In this document: positions 24,879-36,164 of the stretch, one piece after another
How positions within the stretch are numbered: position 1 is the stretch's first letter
Layout of the letters: the number at the start of each line of letters is the position of its first letter
Assembly (NCBI RefSeq): GCF_017301635.1
Contig: NZ_CP071091.1
Span: 9,168,501 to 9,232,500, forward strand
Length of the DNA stretch: 64,000 nt
From: Myxococcus landrumus
Lineage (GTDB): Bacteria; Myxococcota; Myxococcia; Myxococcales; Myxococcaceae
Reading direction: 5' to 3'
The notes under the pieces: model-generated
Told to the model about the DNA's origin: nothing
What the model saw: only the letters and a program-made list of their open reading frames with translations
Database searches by the model: none
Made by a program: the position numbers and the translations under genes

Positions 24879-26402
24879 ATGAAGCTGACGGATGTCCTCG
24901 CAGGGTGTGGTGCCGAGCAGACCTCGGGCGGTCGTTCCGCGGTCGACGTCACCGGTGTGACCCAGGACTCGCGGCGTGTGAAGCCTGGCGACTTGTTTGT
25001 CGCCATTCCCGGCACCAAGGAGGATGGTGCCCAGTTCATCGGCGAGGCCGTGTCACGGGGTGCCGTGGCGGTGGTCTCCGAGAAGCCGGTGCCTTCCTCG
25101 CAGGTGCCCTTCTTCAAGGTGGGCAGCGCGCGCAAGGCGCTGGCGCTCATCGCCGCGAACTTCCATGGCCGCCCGGCCGACAAGCTGACGCTCCTGGGCG
25201 TCACGGGCACCAACGGGAAGACCACGACGACGTATCTCCTGGAGGCGATGAGCACGGCGGCCTATCAGTCCACCGGTGTCATCGGCACGCTGGGCTACAA
25301 GTTCGGTGGGAAGACGGTGTCCACCGCGAACACCACCCCGGATGCGCTGGAGCTGCACCGCATCTTCAAGGAGATGGTGGACGCGGGGGTGGAGACGGTG
25401 GTGATGGAGGTCTCCAGTCACGCGCTCGCGCAGGAGCGTGTGCACGGGCTCACCTTCAAGGCCGCGGGTTTCAGCAACCTGAGCCGGGACCACCTGGACT
25501 ACCACAAGGACATGGAGGACTACTTCCAGGCGAAGCGGAAGCTCTTCGCTGAGAACCTGTCCTCCTCGGGCGTCGCGGTGGTGAACGGCGACGACACCTA
25601 CGCCAGCCGCATCTACAACGAGCTGCGTGGCCAGAAGCGCATGGCGTGGAAGTTCAGCCGCCAGGGCAACGGGGAGATCTCGGCCGCGGACGTGACCTTC
25701 TCGCTGTCCGGCATCACCGGCACGCTGAAGACGCCCTCGGGTGACATCCCGCTCAAGAGCAAGCTCCTGGGGCCCCACAACCTGGAGAACATCCTCCTGG
25801 CGGTGGGCATCGGCATCGGCGCGGGCTTCTCGCGCAGCGACGTGAAGGTCGGCATCGAGCGGATGACGCCGGTGGAAGGCCGCATGGAGCGCGTGGAGAA
25901 CTACGGCCCCGCGGGCGCGCCCTCGGTGCTCGTGGACTACGCGCACACGGACGACGCGCTCAAGCGCGCGCTGGAGGCCTCGCGTTCGCTGGCCAAGGGC
26001 CGCGTCATCGTGGTCTTCGGCTGCGGTGGAGACCGGGACAAGGGCAAGCGTCCGCTGATGGGCGCGGTGGCCGCGGAGGCCGCGGACCTGGCCGTCATCA
26101 CCAGCGACAACCCCCGCACCGAGGACCCGGACGAAATCATCGCCCAGGTGACGCCGGGCCTGGAGAAGGGCGGCCTGCGCCGCATCTCCGCGGGCAAGGC
26201 GAAGTCTGGCGAGAAGGGCTACCTGGTGGACGCGGACCGACGCGCGGCCATCGAGCAGGCCATTGGCCTGGCGACCGCGGACGACGTCGTCCTCATCGCG
26301 GGCAAGGGCCACGAGACCTACCAGCAGGTGGGCCAGGAGAAGCACACCTTCGATGACCGCCAGGCGGCGGCGAAGGCGCTGGCGAACCGCACTCCCGGCT
26401 GA
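24879..26402 (+). CDS. murE: UDP-MurNAc-tripeptide ligase MurE (meso-DAP-adding)
   Basis: A 507-residue Mur ligase that adds the third amino acid to UDP-MurNAc-L-Ala-D-Glu. It has the P-loop GVTGTNGKTTTTYLLE, the N-terminal UDP-binding domain (VTQDSRRVKPGDLFVAIPG), a Lys/His-bearing middle domain and the C-terminal domain with SDNPRTEDP. DNPR is the specificity motif for meso-diaminopimelate, so the peptide should be of the Gram-negative type. It is 51 bp after ftsI. Confidence 0.97.
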   Translation: MKLTDVLAGCGAEQTSGGRSAVDVTGVTQDSRRVKPGDLFVAIPGTKEDGAQFIGEAVSRGAVAVVSEKPVPSSQVPFFKVGSARKALALIAANFHGRPADKLTLLGVTGTNGKTTTTYLLEAMSTAAYQSTGVIGTLGYKFGGKTVSTANTTPDALELHRIFKEMVDAGVETVVMEVSSHALAQERVHGLTFKAAGFSNLSRDHLDYHKDMEDYFQAKRKLFAENLSSSGVAVVNGDDTYASRIYNELRGQKRMAWKFSRQGNGEISAADVTFSLSGITGTLKTPSGDIPLKSKLLGPHNLENILLAVGIGIGAGFSRSDVKVGIERMTPVEGRMERVENYGPAGAPSVLVDYAHTDDALKRALEASRSLAKGRVIVVFGCGGDRDKGKRPLMGAVAAEAADLAVITSDNPRTEDPDEIIAQVTPGLEKGGLRRISAGKAKSGEKGYLVDADRRAAIEQAIGLATADDVVLIAGKGHETYQQVGQEKHTFDDRQAAAKALANRTPG

Positions 26403-26435
26403 CGAAGGCGGCGCGGCCCGGACTCCCTCACCCGT

Positions 26436-27839
26436 ATGGCAGCTCGATTCAGCGACGAAGAGGTGGTGCAGGCGACCGGGGCGACCCGGCGTGGAGGCTC
26501 CGGGCCGGCCGTCTTCGATGCGGTCTGCACCGATACGCGCGCGCTCACCCAGGGCTGCCTCTTCGTGGCCCTGGTGGGCGAGCGCTTCGATGCGCACACC
26601 TTCGTGGACGCGGCGGCCCGTGCAGGCGCCGCGGCCGCGGTGGTGGCGAAGGGTCGTGCCCTTCCGGTGCTGCCGGAGGGCTTCGTCCTCTATGAAGTCG
26701 ACGACACGCTGATGGCGTTGGGGGCCCTGGGCCGCCATCACCGTCAGCGCTTCCGCATCCCCATCTGCGCGGTGGGCGGTTCCAACGGGAAGACGACCAC
26801 CAAGGAGATGGTGGGCGCCATCCTGGCCACGCGAGGGCCGGCGCTGAAGACGGAAGGCAACTTCAACAACGAAATCGGTGTTCCCCTGACGCTGTTCCGG
26901 CTGGAGCCCCAGCACGTGGCGGCGGTCATCGAGGTGGGGATGAACCGGCCCGGCGAAATCGAGCGGCTCACCCGGGTGGTCCAGCCGGACGCGGGTGTCA
27001 TCACCGTCGTCCAACCGGAGCACCTGGAGGGCCTGGGCAGCCTGCAAGGCGTGGCGAACGCCGAAGGCGAGATGTTCCAGGAGATGGGCACGGGGACCAC
27101 CATCGTGGTCAACGTGGATGACGCGCTCATCCCCGCCCAGGCCGAGCGCAGCTCGGCGAACCGGCTGACGTTCGGCCGCGCCGAGAGCGCCGACGTGCGG
27201 CTGGTCTCGGTGGAGACAAAGGGCCTCGAGGGCATGGTGGCCACGGTGCGCCACCTGGGCCGCGAGTGGCCCGTGCGCCTGTCCTTCATCGGTCCGCACA
27301 ACGCGCAGAACGCCACGGCGGCCTTCGCGGTGGCGCTGGCGCTGGGCTACACGCCGGAGGAGTGCGTGCGGGGGCTGGAGGTGGCGCGTCCGTACTCGCG
27401 GCGCCTCAACGTGGTGGCGGGGCAGGGCGGCGTGACGGTGATTGACGACTGCTACAACGCGAACCCCGCGTCGATGGACGCGGCGCTCGAGACGCTGGGC
27501 ACGCTGGTGACGGCCGGCGGCCGTGCGGTGGCGGTGCTGGGCGACATGCTGGAGCTGGGCCCGGGAGAGCTGGAGGAGCACGCGCGGTTGGGCGAGCTCG
27601 CCGGGAGCAAGGCGGCGCTGGTGGCCTTCTTCGGTCCCCGCTCCGCCGAGGGATTCAAGCGCGTGGGGCTGGGTGAGTCCGCGGCGCATTTCACGGAGGT
27701 CGAGTCGCTGGTGGCGTGGTTGGCGCCGCGGCTCCGGCCTCGGGACGTGGTGCTGGTGAAGGCGAGCCGCGGGATGCGGCTGGAGCGCGTGGTGGCCGCC
27801 CTGACGGGAACGGTCGCGTCCTCCGGAGGAAACCACTAG
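26436..27839 (+). CDS. murF: UDP-MurNAc-tripeptide–D-Ala-D-Ala ligase MurF
   Basis: A 467-residue Mur ligase that attaches D-Ala-D-Ala to complete the pentapeptide. Motifs are VCTDTRALTQGCLFVALVG (N-terminal domain), the P-loop AVGGSNGKTTTKEMVGA, EGNFNNEIGVPLTLFRL, VIEVGMNRPGEIERL and VIDDCYNANPASM, all diagnostic of MurF. It is 33 bp after murE, and its stop overlaps the GTG of mraY by one base. Confidence 0.97.
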   Translation: MAARFSDEEVVQATGATRRGGSGPAVFDAVCTDTRALTQGCLFVALVGERFDAHTFVDAAARAGAAAAVVAKGRALPVLPEGFVLYEVDDTLMALGALGRHHRQRFRIPICAVGGSNGKTTTKEMVGAILATRGPALKTEGNFNNEIGVPLTLFRLEPQHVAAVIEVGMNRPGEIERLTRVVQPDAGVITVVQPEHLEGLGSLQGVANAEGEMFQEMGTGTTIVVNVDDALIPAQAERSSANRLTFGRAESADVRLVSVETKGLEGMVATVRHLGREWPVRLSFIGPHNAQNATAAFAVALALGYTPEECVRGLEVARPYSRRLNVVAGQGGVTVIDDCYNANPASMDAALETLGTLVTAGGRAVAVLGDMLELGPGELEEHARLGELAGSKAALVAFFGPRSAEGFKRVGLGESAAHFTEVESLVAWLAPRLRPRDVVLVKASRGMRLERVVAALTGTVASSGGNH

Positions 27840-29017
27840 TGCTGTACCTGCTCTACGAGCTCATCCAGAACACGGAGGCGGGGCGCATCCTCAACTTCTT
27901 GCGCTACCCCACCTTCCGCATCATCGCCGCCGGAGTCTTCGCGCTCGTCCTGGGCATGCTGATTGGTCCGCGCCTCATCGACAGGCTGCGGCTGAAGCAG
28001 TACGGGCAGAGCAACGTGCGCGAGAACACGCCGGACTCGCATCAGAAGAAGAAGGGCACGCCCACCATGGGTGGCACGCTCATCCTCATCTGCATCGCGG
28101 CGGGCACGCTGCTCTTCGCGGACCTGAAGAGCCGGGTCATCTGGGTGGTGCTGCTGCTCACCTTCGGCTACGGCTTCATCGGCTTCCTGGATGACTGGCT
28201 CAAGCTGTCCAAGCGCAACTCGAAGGGCCTGGCCGGGCGCAAGAAGATGGCGCTGCAGACCTTCTTCTACCTGGTGGCCGTCTTCGGGCTGTTGACCACG
28301 TGGACGCAGCCGGATGGCTCATTCGGCCCCACGCTGCTCATCAACACGCGGCTGACGCTGCCCTTCATCCCCTCGCACTGGTTCAACCTGGACCTGGGCT
28401 GGTTCTACGTCGTCTTCGCGTGGCTGGTCATCGTGGGCACGTCCAACGCGGTGAACCTCACCGACGGCCTGGACGGGCTCGCCATCGTCCCGACGATTGT
28501 GTCGGCCATCACCTTCGCGGTGCTCTGCTACGTGGCGGGCACCACGCTGAGCATCGCGGACTCGGTGACGGTGGGTGGGGCGACGAAGCTGGTGGCGACG
28601 CCGCTGTATCAATACCTGGGCATCCTCCAGGTGCCGGGCGGCGCGGAGCTGGCGGTGTTCTGCGCCTCCATCGTCGGTGCGGGCATCTCGTTCCTGTGGT
28701 TCAACACCTACCCGGCCTCCGTCTTCATGGGCGACATCGGCTCGCTGGCGCTGGGTGGCGCGCTGGGCGCGCTGGCGGTGCTGTCCAAGAACGAGGTGGT
28801 GTCCGCCATCATCCACGGCATCTTCTTCGCGGAGGCGCTGAGCGTGATGATTCAGGTGGCCTCCTTCAAGATGACGGGAAAGCGCGTCTTCAAGATGGCG
28901 CCGGTGCATCACCACTTCGAGCTCAAGGGCCTGGCCGAGCCGAAGATCATCGTCCGTTTCTGGATCGTCTCCATCCTCTGTGGTGGCGTGGCGCTCCTAT
29001 CGCTGAAGCTGCGCTGA
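27839..29017 (+). CDS. mraY: phospho-MurNAc-pentapeptide transferase MraY
   Basis: A 392-residue polytopic enzyme that joins phospho-MurNAc-pentapeptide to undecaprenyl phosphate, giving lipid I. About ten membrane segments are apparent. Conserved motifs are TPTMGGTLIL, GFLDDWLKLSKRNSKGL (Asp-Asp pair), SNAVNLTDGLDGLA, NTYPASVFMGDIGSLALGG and APVHHHFELKG (HHH). GTG 27839 is chosen for the site GGAGGAAA just upstream and because the conserved N-terminus LYLLYELI starts there; the longer frame lies in murF. Confidence 0.97.
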   Translation: MLYLLYELIQNTEAGRILNFLRYPTFRIIAAGVFALVLGMLIGPRLIDRLRLKQYGQSNVRENTPDSHQKKKGTPTMGGTLILICIAAGTLLFADLKSRVIWVVLLLTFGYGFIGFLDDWLKLSKRNSKGLAGRKKMALQTFFYLVAVFGLLTTWTQPDGSFGPTLLINTRLTLPFIPSHWFNLDLGWFYVVFAWLVIVGTSNAVNLTDGLDGLAIVPTIVSAITFAVLCYVAGTTLSIADSVTVGGATKLVATPLYQYLGILQVPGGAELAVFCASIVGAGISFLWFNTYPASVFMGDIGSLALGGALGALAVLSKNEVVSAIIHGIFFAEALSVMIQVASFKMTGKRVFKMAPVHHHFELKGLAEPKIIVRFWIVSILCGGVALLSLKLR

Positions 29018-29041
29018 AACTCCTCGAGAGGTGACACATCC

Positions 29042-30409
29042 ATGACGGTCTCGCTGTCCGGGCAGAAGGTGTTGGTGTACGGGCTGGCGAAGAGCGGCGT
29101 GGCGGCGCTGCGCTTGTTGCGACAGCATGGCGCGCACGTCACGGCGCTGGATGCTCGCGGTGAGGACGCGCTGGGCGATGTGGCCCGCGAGGTGAAGTCG
29201 CTGGGTGCGACGCTCGTCACGGGCCCCGCACCGAAGGGGCTGCTGGAGTCGCAGGCCCTGGTGGTGGTGAGCCCCGGAGTGCCGTTGGCGTTGCCGGAGC
29301 TGCGTGCCGCCTCCGCCGCCGGAGTGCCTGTCTGGGGCGAGGTGGAGCTGGCGTCGCGCTTCCTGGAGTCGGTGCCGCTGTTCGGCATCACCGGCACCAA
29401 TGGCAAGAGCACCACCACGGCGCTGACGGGAGAGCTGTTCGCCAAGAGCGGCCGTCGCACCTTCGTCGGTGGCAATCTCGGCCGGCCCTTCAGCGAGGCG
29501 GCGATGTCGCCGGGGGACTGGGACGCGCTGGTGGTGGAGCTGTCCAGCTTCCAGCTCGAGGGCATCCAGAGCTTGCGCCCGCGCGGCGCCGTCATCCTCA
29601 ACCTGACGCCGGACCACCTGGACCGGTACGCGAGCCACTCGACCTACGGCGAGGCCAAGGCGCGCATCTTCCATCACCAGCGCGCGGGAGACTTCGCGGT
29701 GGTGAACGCGGACGACGCGGACGTGATGGGGCTGGCGCGCCAGGCGAAGGTGCCTGTGTACGGCTTCAGCATCACGGGCCAGCCGGTGGTGGACGTGCCG
29801 ACGCTCGCGGGGCTGGCCGTGGCGGAGGAAGGCGGCTTCCGGCTGGACTTCCAGGGCGAGCACTACCGGCTGAACAACCGCGCGCTTCGCGGGGCGCACA
29901 ACGCGCAGAACGCGATGGCGGCGACGCTGCTGGCGCGGCTGGGCGGCGTGTCGGCCGACGCGGTGCAGGCGGGGCTCGACAGCTACCCGGGCCTGCCGCA
30001 CCGGCTGGAGAGCGTGCGGGTGTTGGACGGGGTGGAGTGGGTGAATGACTCGAAGGCCACGAACGTGGACTCGGTGCTGGTGGCGCTGAGGGCTTTCCGC
30101 AGTGGCTTGTGGCTGATTGCCGGTGGCAAGGGCAAGGGCGCGCCGTACGCGCCCATGGTGGAGGAGGGGCTGGGCAAGGTGAAGGGCGTGCTGACCATCG
30201 GCGCGGACGCGGATGTGCTGGCGCAGGCGTACGCGGGCCGGGCGCAGGTGCACGCGTGCGAGACGTTGGCGGCGGCGGTGGCGAAGGCGCGAGAGCTGGC
30301 GAAGGCGGGGGAGACGGTGCTGCTGTCACCCGCGTGTGCGTCGTACGATCAGTTCAAGAACTTCGAGGACCGGGGCGACACGTTCAAACGCCTGGTCGGA
30401 GCGCTGTGA
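29042..30409 (+). CDS. murD: UDP-MurNAc-L-Ala–D-Glu ligase MurD
   Basis: A 455-residue Mur ligase adding D-glutamate to UDP-MurNAc-L-Ala in the cytoplasm. Visible are VLVYGLAKSGVAALRLL, GITGTNGKSTTTALTGELF (P-loop), VVELSSFQLEGI, LNLTPDHLDRY, WVNDSKATNVDSVLVAL and LLSPACASYDQFKNFEDRGD, the standard signature series. It is 24 bp after mraY and 4 bp before ftsW. Confidence 0.97.
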   Translation: MTVSLSGQKVLVYGLAKSGVAALRLLRQHGAHVTALDARGEDALGDVAREVKSLGATLVTGPAPKGLLESQALVVVSPGVPLALPELRAASAAGVPVWGEVELASRFLESVPLFGITGTNGKSTTTALTGELFAKSGRRTFVGGNLGRPFSEAAMSPGDWDALVVELSSFQLEGIQSLRPRGAVILNLTPDHLDRYASHSTYGEAKARIFHHQRAGDFAVVNADDADVMGLARQAKVPVYGFSITGQPVVDVPTLAGLAVAEEGGFRLDFQGEHYRLNNRALRGAHNAQNAMAATLLARLGGVSADAVQAGLDSYPGLPHRLESVRVLDGVEWVNDSKATNVDSVLVALRAFRSGLWLIAGGKGKGAPYAPMVEEGLGKVKGVLTIGADADVLAQAYAGRAQVHACETLAAAVAKARELAKAGETVLLSPACASYDQFKNFEDRGDTFKRLVGAL

Positions 30410-30413
30410 CGGC

Positions 30414-31577
30414 ATGAAGACCTCTCCTCCGTCGACCTCGCTCGTGCGGTTCGACCCCTTGCTGCTGTGTGCCGTGCTGGCCCTCGTCACCATCGGGCTG
30501 GTGATGGTGTACTCGGCGAGCGCGGTGCTCGCGCAGGACAAGCTGGGTGACAGCTTGTACTTCTTCAAGCGGCAGCTCACCGCGGCCGGCATGGGGCTGG
30601 TCGCCATGGCCGTGGCCATGAAGGTGGGTTGGCGCAAGCTGGCGCGCTGGGCGTATCCGCTGCTGCTCGCGGCCATCGTCCTCCTGGTGCTGGTGGCGAT
30701 TCCGGGCATCGGCTCGACGGCGGGTGGCGCGCGACGCTGGATTCGGTTGCCGGGCTTCAGCCTCCAGCCGGCGGAGGTGGCCAAGTTCGCGTGGGTGGTC
30801 TACCTGTCCTATTCGCTGGCGAAGAAGCGCGAGAAGGTGGCGACGTTCTCCGTGGGCTTCCTCCCGCACCTGGCGCTCTGCGGCATCCTGGTGATGCTTT
30901 GCATGCTCCAGCCCGACTTCGGCAGCAGCGTGCTGCTGGTGTTCATGTTGTTCGTGCTGCTGTTCGCCGCGGGCGCGAAGCTCAGCTACCTGGTGGGCTC
31001 CATCCTGCTCGCGCTGCCACTGGCCTATGTGGCCATCGCCTCCAGCCCGTACCGCATGAAGCGCATCCTGGCCTTCCTGGACCCGTGGGCGCATCGCCAT
31101 GACGTGGGCTACCAGGTGGCGGAGTCGCTCATGTCCATCGGCTCGGGCGGAGTGGTGGGCCTGGGGCTGGGCGACGGGCGGCAGAAGCTCTTCTTCCTGC
31201 CGGAAGCCCATACGGACTTCATCTTCTCCATCCTGGGCGAGGAGACGGGGCTGGTGGGCGTGGGCGTGCTCGTCACGCTCTACGCCATCGTCCTGTGGCG
31301 CGGCGTGCGCGCGAGCCTGGCGGCGGGGGAGACCTTCGGCACGTACCTGGGCCTGGGCTTCACCTCCATCATCGCGTTCCAGGCCACGGTGAACATGTGC
31401 GTGGCCATGGGGCTGCTCCCGACGAAGGGGCTGACGCTGCCGTTCGTCTCGTACGGAGGCACGTCGCTGGTGGTGCTGATGTCCGCGGCGGGGGTGTTGT
31501 TGTCGCTGAGCGCCAGCGCGCAGGGAGCGCCGAAAGGCTCACGGGCAGGCTCGGAGTTGAGGGAGGTGGCGGCGTGA
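30414..31577 (+). CDS. ftsW: septal peptidoglycan polymerase FtsW
   Basis: A 387-residue SEDS glycosyltransferase that polymerises lipid II with FtsI. It has about ten membrane helices. Motifs are VMVYSASAV near the start, GGARRWIRLPGFSLQPAEVAKFAWV, the catalytic-loop segment LMSIGSGGVVGLGLGDGRQKLFFLPEAHTDFIFSILGEE, and the end segment GLLPTKGLTLPFVSYGGTSL. Start ATG 30414 matches the family; the longer frame lies inside murD. Its stop overlaps the murG GTG. Confidence 0.97.
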   Translation: MKTSPPSTSLVRFDPLLLCAVLALVTIGLVMVYSASAVLAQDKLGDSLYFFKRQLTAAGMGLVAMAVAMKVGWRKLARWAYPLLLAAIVLLVLVAIPGIGSTAGGARRWIRLPGFSLQPAEVAKFAWVVYLSYSLAKKREKVATFSVGFLPHLALCGILVMLCMLQPDFGSSVLLVFMLFVLLFAAGAKLSYLVGSILLALPLAYVAIASSPYRMKRILAFLDPWAHRHDVGYQVAESLMSIGSGGVVGLGLGDGRQKLFFLPEAHTDFIFSILGEETGLVGVGVLVTLYAIVLWRGVRASLAAGETFGTYLGLGFTSIIAFQATVNMCVAMGLLPTKGLTLPFVSYGGTSLVVLMSAAGVLLSLSASAQGAPKGSRAGSELREVAA

Positions 31578-32715
31578 AGGTGCTCATCGCGGGAGGCGGC
31601 ACCGGTGGACATCTCTTTCCCGGCATCGCGCTGGCGGAAGAGGTGGTGACGCGTCACCACGCCAACGAGGTCGTCTTCGTGGGCACGGAGCGGGGCCTGG
31701 AGGCGCGCGTGGTTCCGCGCGAGGGCTATCCGCTGGAGCTGGTGAAGGTGCAGGGCCTCAAGGGCAAGGGCCTCTTCTCGCTGCTCAAGGCGCTGGTGGC
31801 GCTGCCCCTGGCCTTCATCGAGTCGTTTCGCATCCTCGTGCGACAGAAGCCGGACGTGGTGGTGGGCGTGGGCGGCTATGCGAGCGGGCCGGTGGTGCTG
31901 GCCGCGTGGCTGATGGGCATCCCCACCGCCATCCAGGAGCAGAACGCGCTGCCGGGCCTCACCAACAAGGTGCTGGGCAAGGTGGTGCGCGTGGTCTTCA
32001 TCGCCTTCGAGGAGGCGCGGCGCTTCTTCCCCGAGAAGAAGGTGCAGCTCATCGGCAACCCCATCCGCCGCAAGCTGATGGACAACTACCTGCGCAGCCA
32101 CGTGGCGCACGAGAACTTCTCGGTGCTCGTCTTCGGCGGCAGCCTGGGCGCGCGGGGCATCAACCAGCGGATGCTGGAGGCGCTCGACTCGCTGGGGGAC
32201 TTGAAGGGCGACGTGCGCTTCGTGCACCAGACGGGGAAGAACGACCTGGAGATGGTGCGCAAGGGCTACGCGGACAAGGGCTTCCAGGCGGAGGTGGTGG
32301 AGTTCATCGACGACATGTCGAGCGCGTATGCGAAGGCGGACCTCGTCGTCTGTCGCGCGGGCGCCACCACGCTGGCGGAGCTCACGGTGTGCAAGAAGGC
32401 GAGCATCCTCATTCCCTTCCCGCACGCGACGGATGACCACCAGACGGTGAATGCGCGGGCGTTGGTGGACGCGGGCGCGGCGTTGATGTTCCAGGAGTCG
32501 GAGCTGACGGGGCAGAAGCTGGCGGAGACGCTGCGGACGCTGAAGTCGCAGCCGGAGCGTCTCAAGGGCATGGAGAAGAAGGCGGCGCTGCTAGGCCGTC
32601 CCGAGGCGGCGAAGGAGCTGGCGGACGTGTGTGTTGACCTGATGGTGCAGACCTGGGGCCCCAGTGGCCGCGAGCGCGCCACCCCCGAGGCGAAGAAGGC
32701 ACCCAGGAGCGAGTC

Positions 32716-32719
<4 letters not shown>
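31574..32719 (+). CDS. murG: lipid II synthase MurG
   Basis: A 381-residue GT-B glycosyltransferase that adds GlcNAc to lipid I at the inner face of the membrane. The sequence starts [23 protein letters not shown] (first Gly loop), then [18 protein letters not shown] and [16 protein letters not shown], and [13 protein letters not shown] (second Gly loop), with [16 protein letters not shown] for donor binding. GTG 31574 and the GTG of murC both overlap neighbouring stops by 4 bp. Confidence 0.97.
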
Positions 32720-34134
<1,415 letters not shown>

Positions 34135-34139
34135 CCGTC

Positions 34140-35075
34140 ATGGTGGACGAGGGCGTGAAGACCGCGCTGGCGGCGCGCTTTGAGCAGGTGCCGGAGTGTG
34201 AGGTGAAGGCCGGGGCTCCCCTGGCGCCGCTCATCAGCGTCAGGGTGGGCGGGGCGGCGGAGGCGTTGGTGCGTCCGCGCTCGGTCGATGCGCTGGTGGC
34301 CTTGCTGAAGCTCGCGCGGGACGAGGGTGCTCCCGTCACCATCCTGGGTGGGGGCGCCAACACGCTGGTGGGAGACGGCGGCGTGCCGGGGCTCACCGTG
34401 AAGGTTCCGGGAACGCTGTTCCCGGAGGAGCTCGAGGTGGGGGCCGAGGAAGGCCTCATCACCTTGTGCGCGGGCTCGGCCATCGTGCGCATCGTCAACG
34501 TGATGCGGGCCCAGGGACTGGTGGGCGCGGAGTTCCTCGCGGGCATCCCCGGGACGCTGGGCGGCGCGGTGTCGATGAACGCGGGCACCAAGAATGGCGA
34601 GGCCTTCCGGGTCATCGACGCGGTGGAGGTGGCCACGGCCGACGGGGTGGGGTGGCTCACCAAGGCACAGATTCCGCATTCCTACCGGCACTCGGAGCTG
34701 CCTCCGGGTGGCGTGGTGACGCGGGTTCGCTTCCGTCTCCCCAAGGGCGATGTGGACGCCTCCAAGGCGGCGATGGACGCGGACCTGGGCTACCGCAAGC
34801 GGACGCAGCCCTTGAGCCAGCCCAACTTCGGGAGCGTCTTCACCAACCCGCCGGGCGACCATGCCGGGCGGCTCATCGAGCGCGTGGGCCTGAAGGGGCA
34901 CACGCTGGGGCGGGCGCAGATTTCGACGCTGCACGCCAACTGGATTGTGAACCTGGGCGGGGCCACCGCCCGGGACGTGCTGGGCCTCATCACGCTGATG
35001 CAGACGCGTGTGCGCGAGGAGACCGGCGTGGAGATGAAACCCGAAGTCAAACGCGTGGGGGAGTTCCTGCCATGA
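34140..35075 (+). CDS. murB: UDP-N-acetylenolpyruvylglucosamine reductase MurB
   Basis: A 311-residue FAD- and NADPH-dependent reductase making UDP-MurNAc. Motifs are ILGGGANTLVGDGGVPGL (FAD-binding), GAEFLAGIPGTLGGAVSMNAG, YRHSELPPGGVVTRVRFRL, and GSVFTNPPGDHAGRLIE; the last contains Ser-type proton donor in GSVF, placing it with the type II enzymes. The stop overlaps the ddl start by 4 bp (ATGA). Confidence 0.96.
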   Translation: MVDEGVKTALAARFEQVPECEVKAGAPLAPLISVRVGGAAEALVRPRSVDALVALLKLARDEGAPVTILGGGANTLVGDGGVPGLTVKVPGTLFPEELEVGAEEGLITLCAGSAIVRIVNVMRAQGLVGAEFLAGIPGTLGGAVSMNAGTKNGEAFRVIDAVEVATADGVGWLTKAQIPHSYRHSELPPGGVVTRVRFRLPKGDVDASKAAMDADLGYRKRTQPLSQPNFGSVFTNPPGDHAGRLIERVGLKGHTLGRAQISTLHANWIVNLGGATARDVLGLITLMQTRVREETGVEMKPEVKRVGEFLP

Positions 35076-36028
35076 CAGTCATTCGCGGTGCCTTCAGCAA
35101 GGATGAGCTCAAGCACAAGCGCGTGGGCGTGTTGTACGGCGGCCTCTCCGCCGAGCGCGAGGTGTCCCTGCGCACCGGCGCCGCCGTGGCCGAGGCGCTG
35201 CGCTCGCTGGGCTACACGGTGGTGGACATCGACGTGGGGAAGGACCTGCCCGCGCGCCTCGTCGCCGAGAAGGTGGACGTAGCATGGCTGGCGGTGCACG
35301 GCCGCTACGGCGAGGACGGCAGCCTCCAGGGACTGCTCGAGTCCATGTTCATTCCTTACACGGGCAGTGGCGTGCTGGCCTCCGCGCTGGGCATGGACAA
35401 GGTCTACGCCAAGCAGGTCTTCGTGGCGCATGGCATCCCCACGCCCGCCTACCGCGCGTTCCACGACGAGGCCTCCGCGCTGGTGGCGGGGGACTCACTG
35501 CCGTTTCCCTTCCCCGTCGTCGTGAAGCCCAGCCGCGAGGGCAGCAGCGTGGGCGTGCACATCTGCAAGACGCGCGACGCGTATGACGCCGCGGTGCGGG
35601 ATGCGGCGAAGTACGCGGGCACCCTCCTGGTGGAGCAGTTCGTCAAGGGCCGCGAAGTGCAAGGTGGAGTCCTGGACGATGAAGCCCTGGGCGTCATCGA
35701 GGTTCGCGCCGCACGCGAGTTCTACGACTACGATGCGAAGTACAAGGCGGGCACTGGCACGCAGTACCTCTTCCCCGCGCCCCTTCCTCCGGATCAGTAT
35801 GCACGGGTCAATGAGGTGTGCCTGGGCGCGCACCGGGCCCTGGGCTGTGCAGGGGCGTCGCGCTCGGATGTCATCGTCACCGAGGGAGGCGCTGTGTTCC
35901 TGCTGGAAACCAACACGCTGCCGGGTATGACGGCCACCAGCCTGCTGCCCAAGATTGCGGCTGGACGCGGGATTGATTTCCCGTCCTTGTGTGAGCGCCT
36001 GTTGCAAGGGGCCTGTCTCAAGGCTTAG
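35072..36028 (+). CDS. ddl: D-alanine–D-alanine ligase
   Basis: A 318-residue ATP-grasp ligase making D-Ala-D-Ala for MurF. Motifs are [70 protein letters not shown], and VTEGGAVFLLETNTLPGMTATSL, the last with metal ligands Glu and Asn. ATG 35072 overlaps the murB stop. The longer frame from 34466 is a shadow of murB. Place at murB–ddl–ftsQ matches ddlB of other dcw clusters. Confidence 0.96.
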   Translation: MTVIRGAFSKDELKHKRVGVLYGGLSAEREVSLRTGAAVAEALRSLGYTVVDIDVGKDLPARLVAEKVDVAWLAVHGRYGEDGSLQGLLESMFIPYTGSGVLASALGMDKVYAKQVFVAHGIPTPAYRAFHDEASALVAGDSLPFPFPVVVKPSREGSSVGVHICKTRDAYDAAVRDAAKYAGTLLVEQFVKGREVQGGVLDDEALGVIEVRAAREFYDYDAKYKAGTGTQYLFPAPLPPDQYARVNEVCLGAHRALGCAGASRSDVIVTEGGAVFLLETNTLPGMTATSLLPKIAAGRGIDFPSLCERLLQGACLKA

Positions 36029-36164
36029 AAGGCGCCCCCCTCTCGAATCCCCCCGAAGTCCCGGGCCCCTCGTGGGTTCCGGGGCGCTACAGCAACGTGG
36101 CTGTCGCCAAAAACTGGCGTGGAGAAACATCCGCGCGCAGCATGCGTGTCACCGTTCCCTCACC

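Noticed and set aside
25053-27836. 927-codon open frame on the minus strand opposite murE/murF
   Set aside because: It is the antisense shadow of two clear Mur ligases in GC-rich DNA. Its translation is low-complexity His/Arg/Ala/Gln sequence without motifs.
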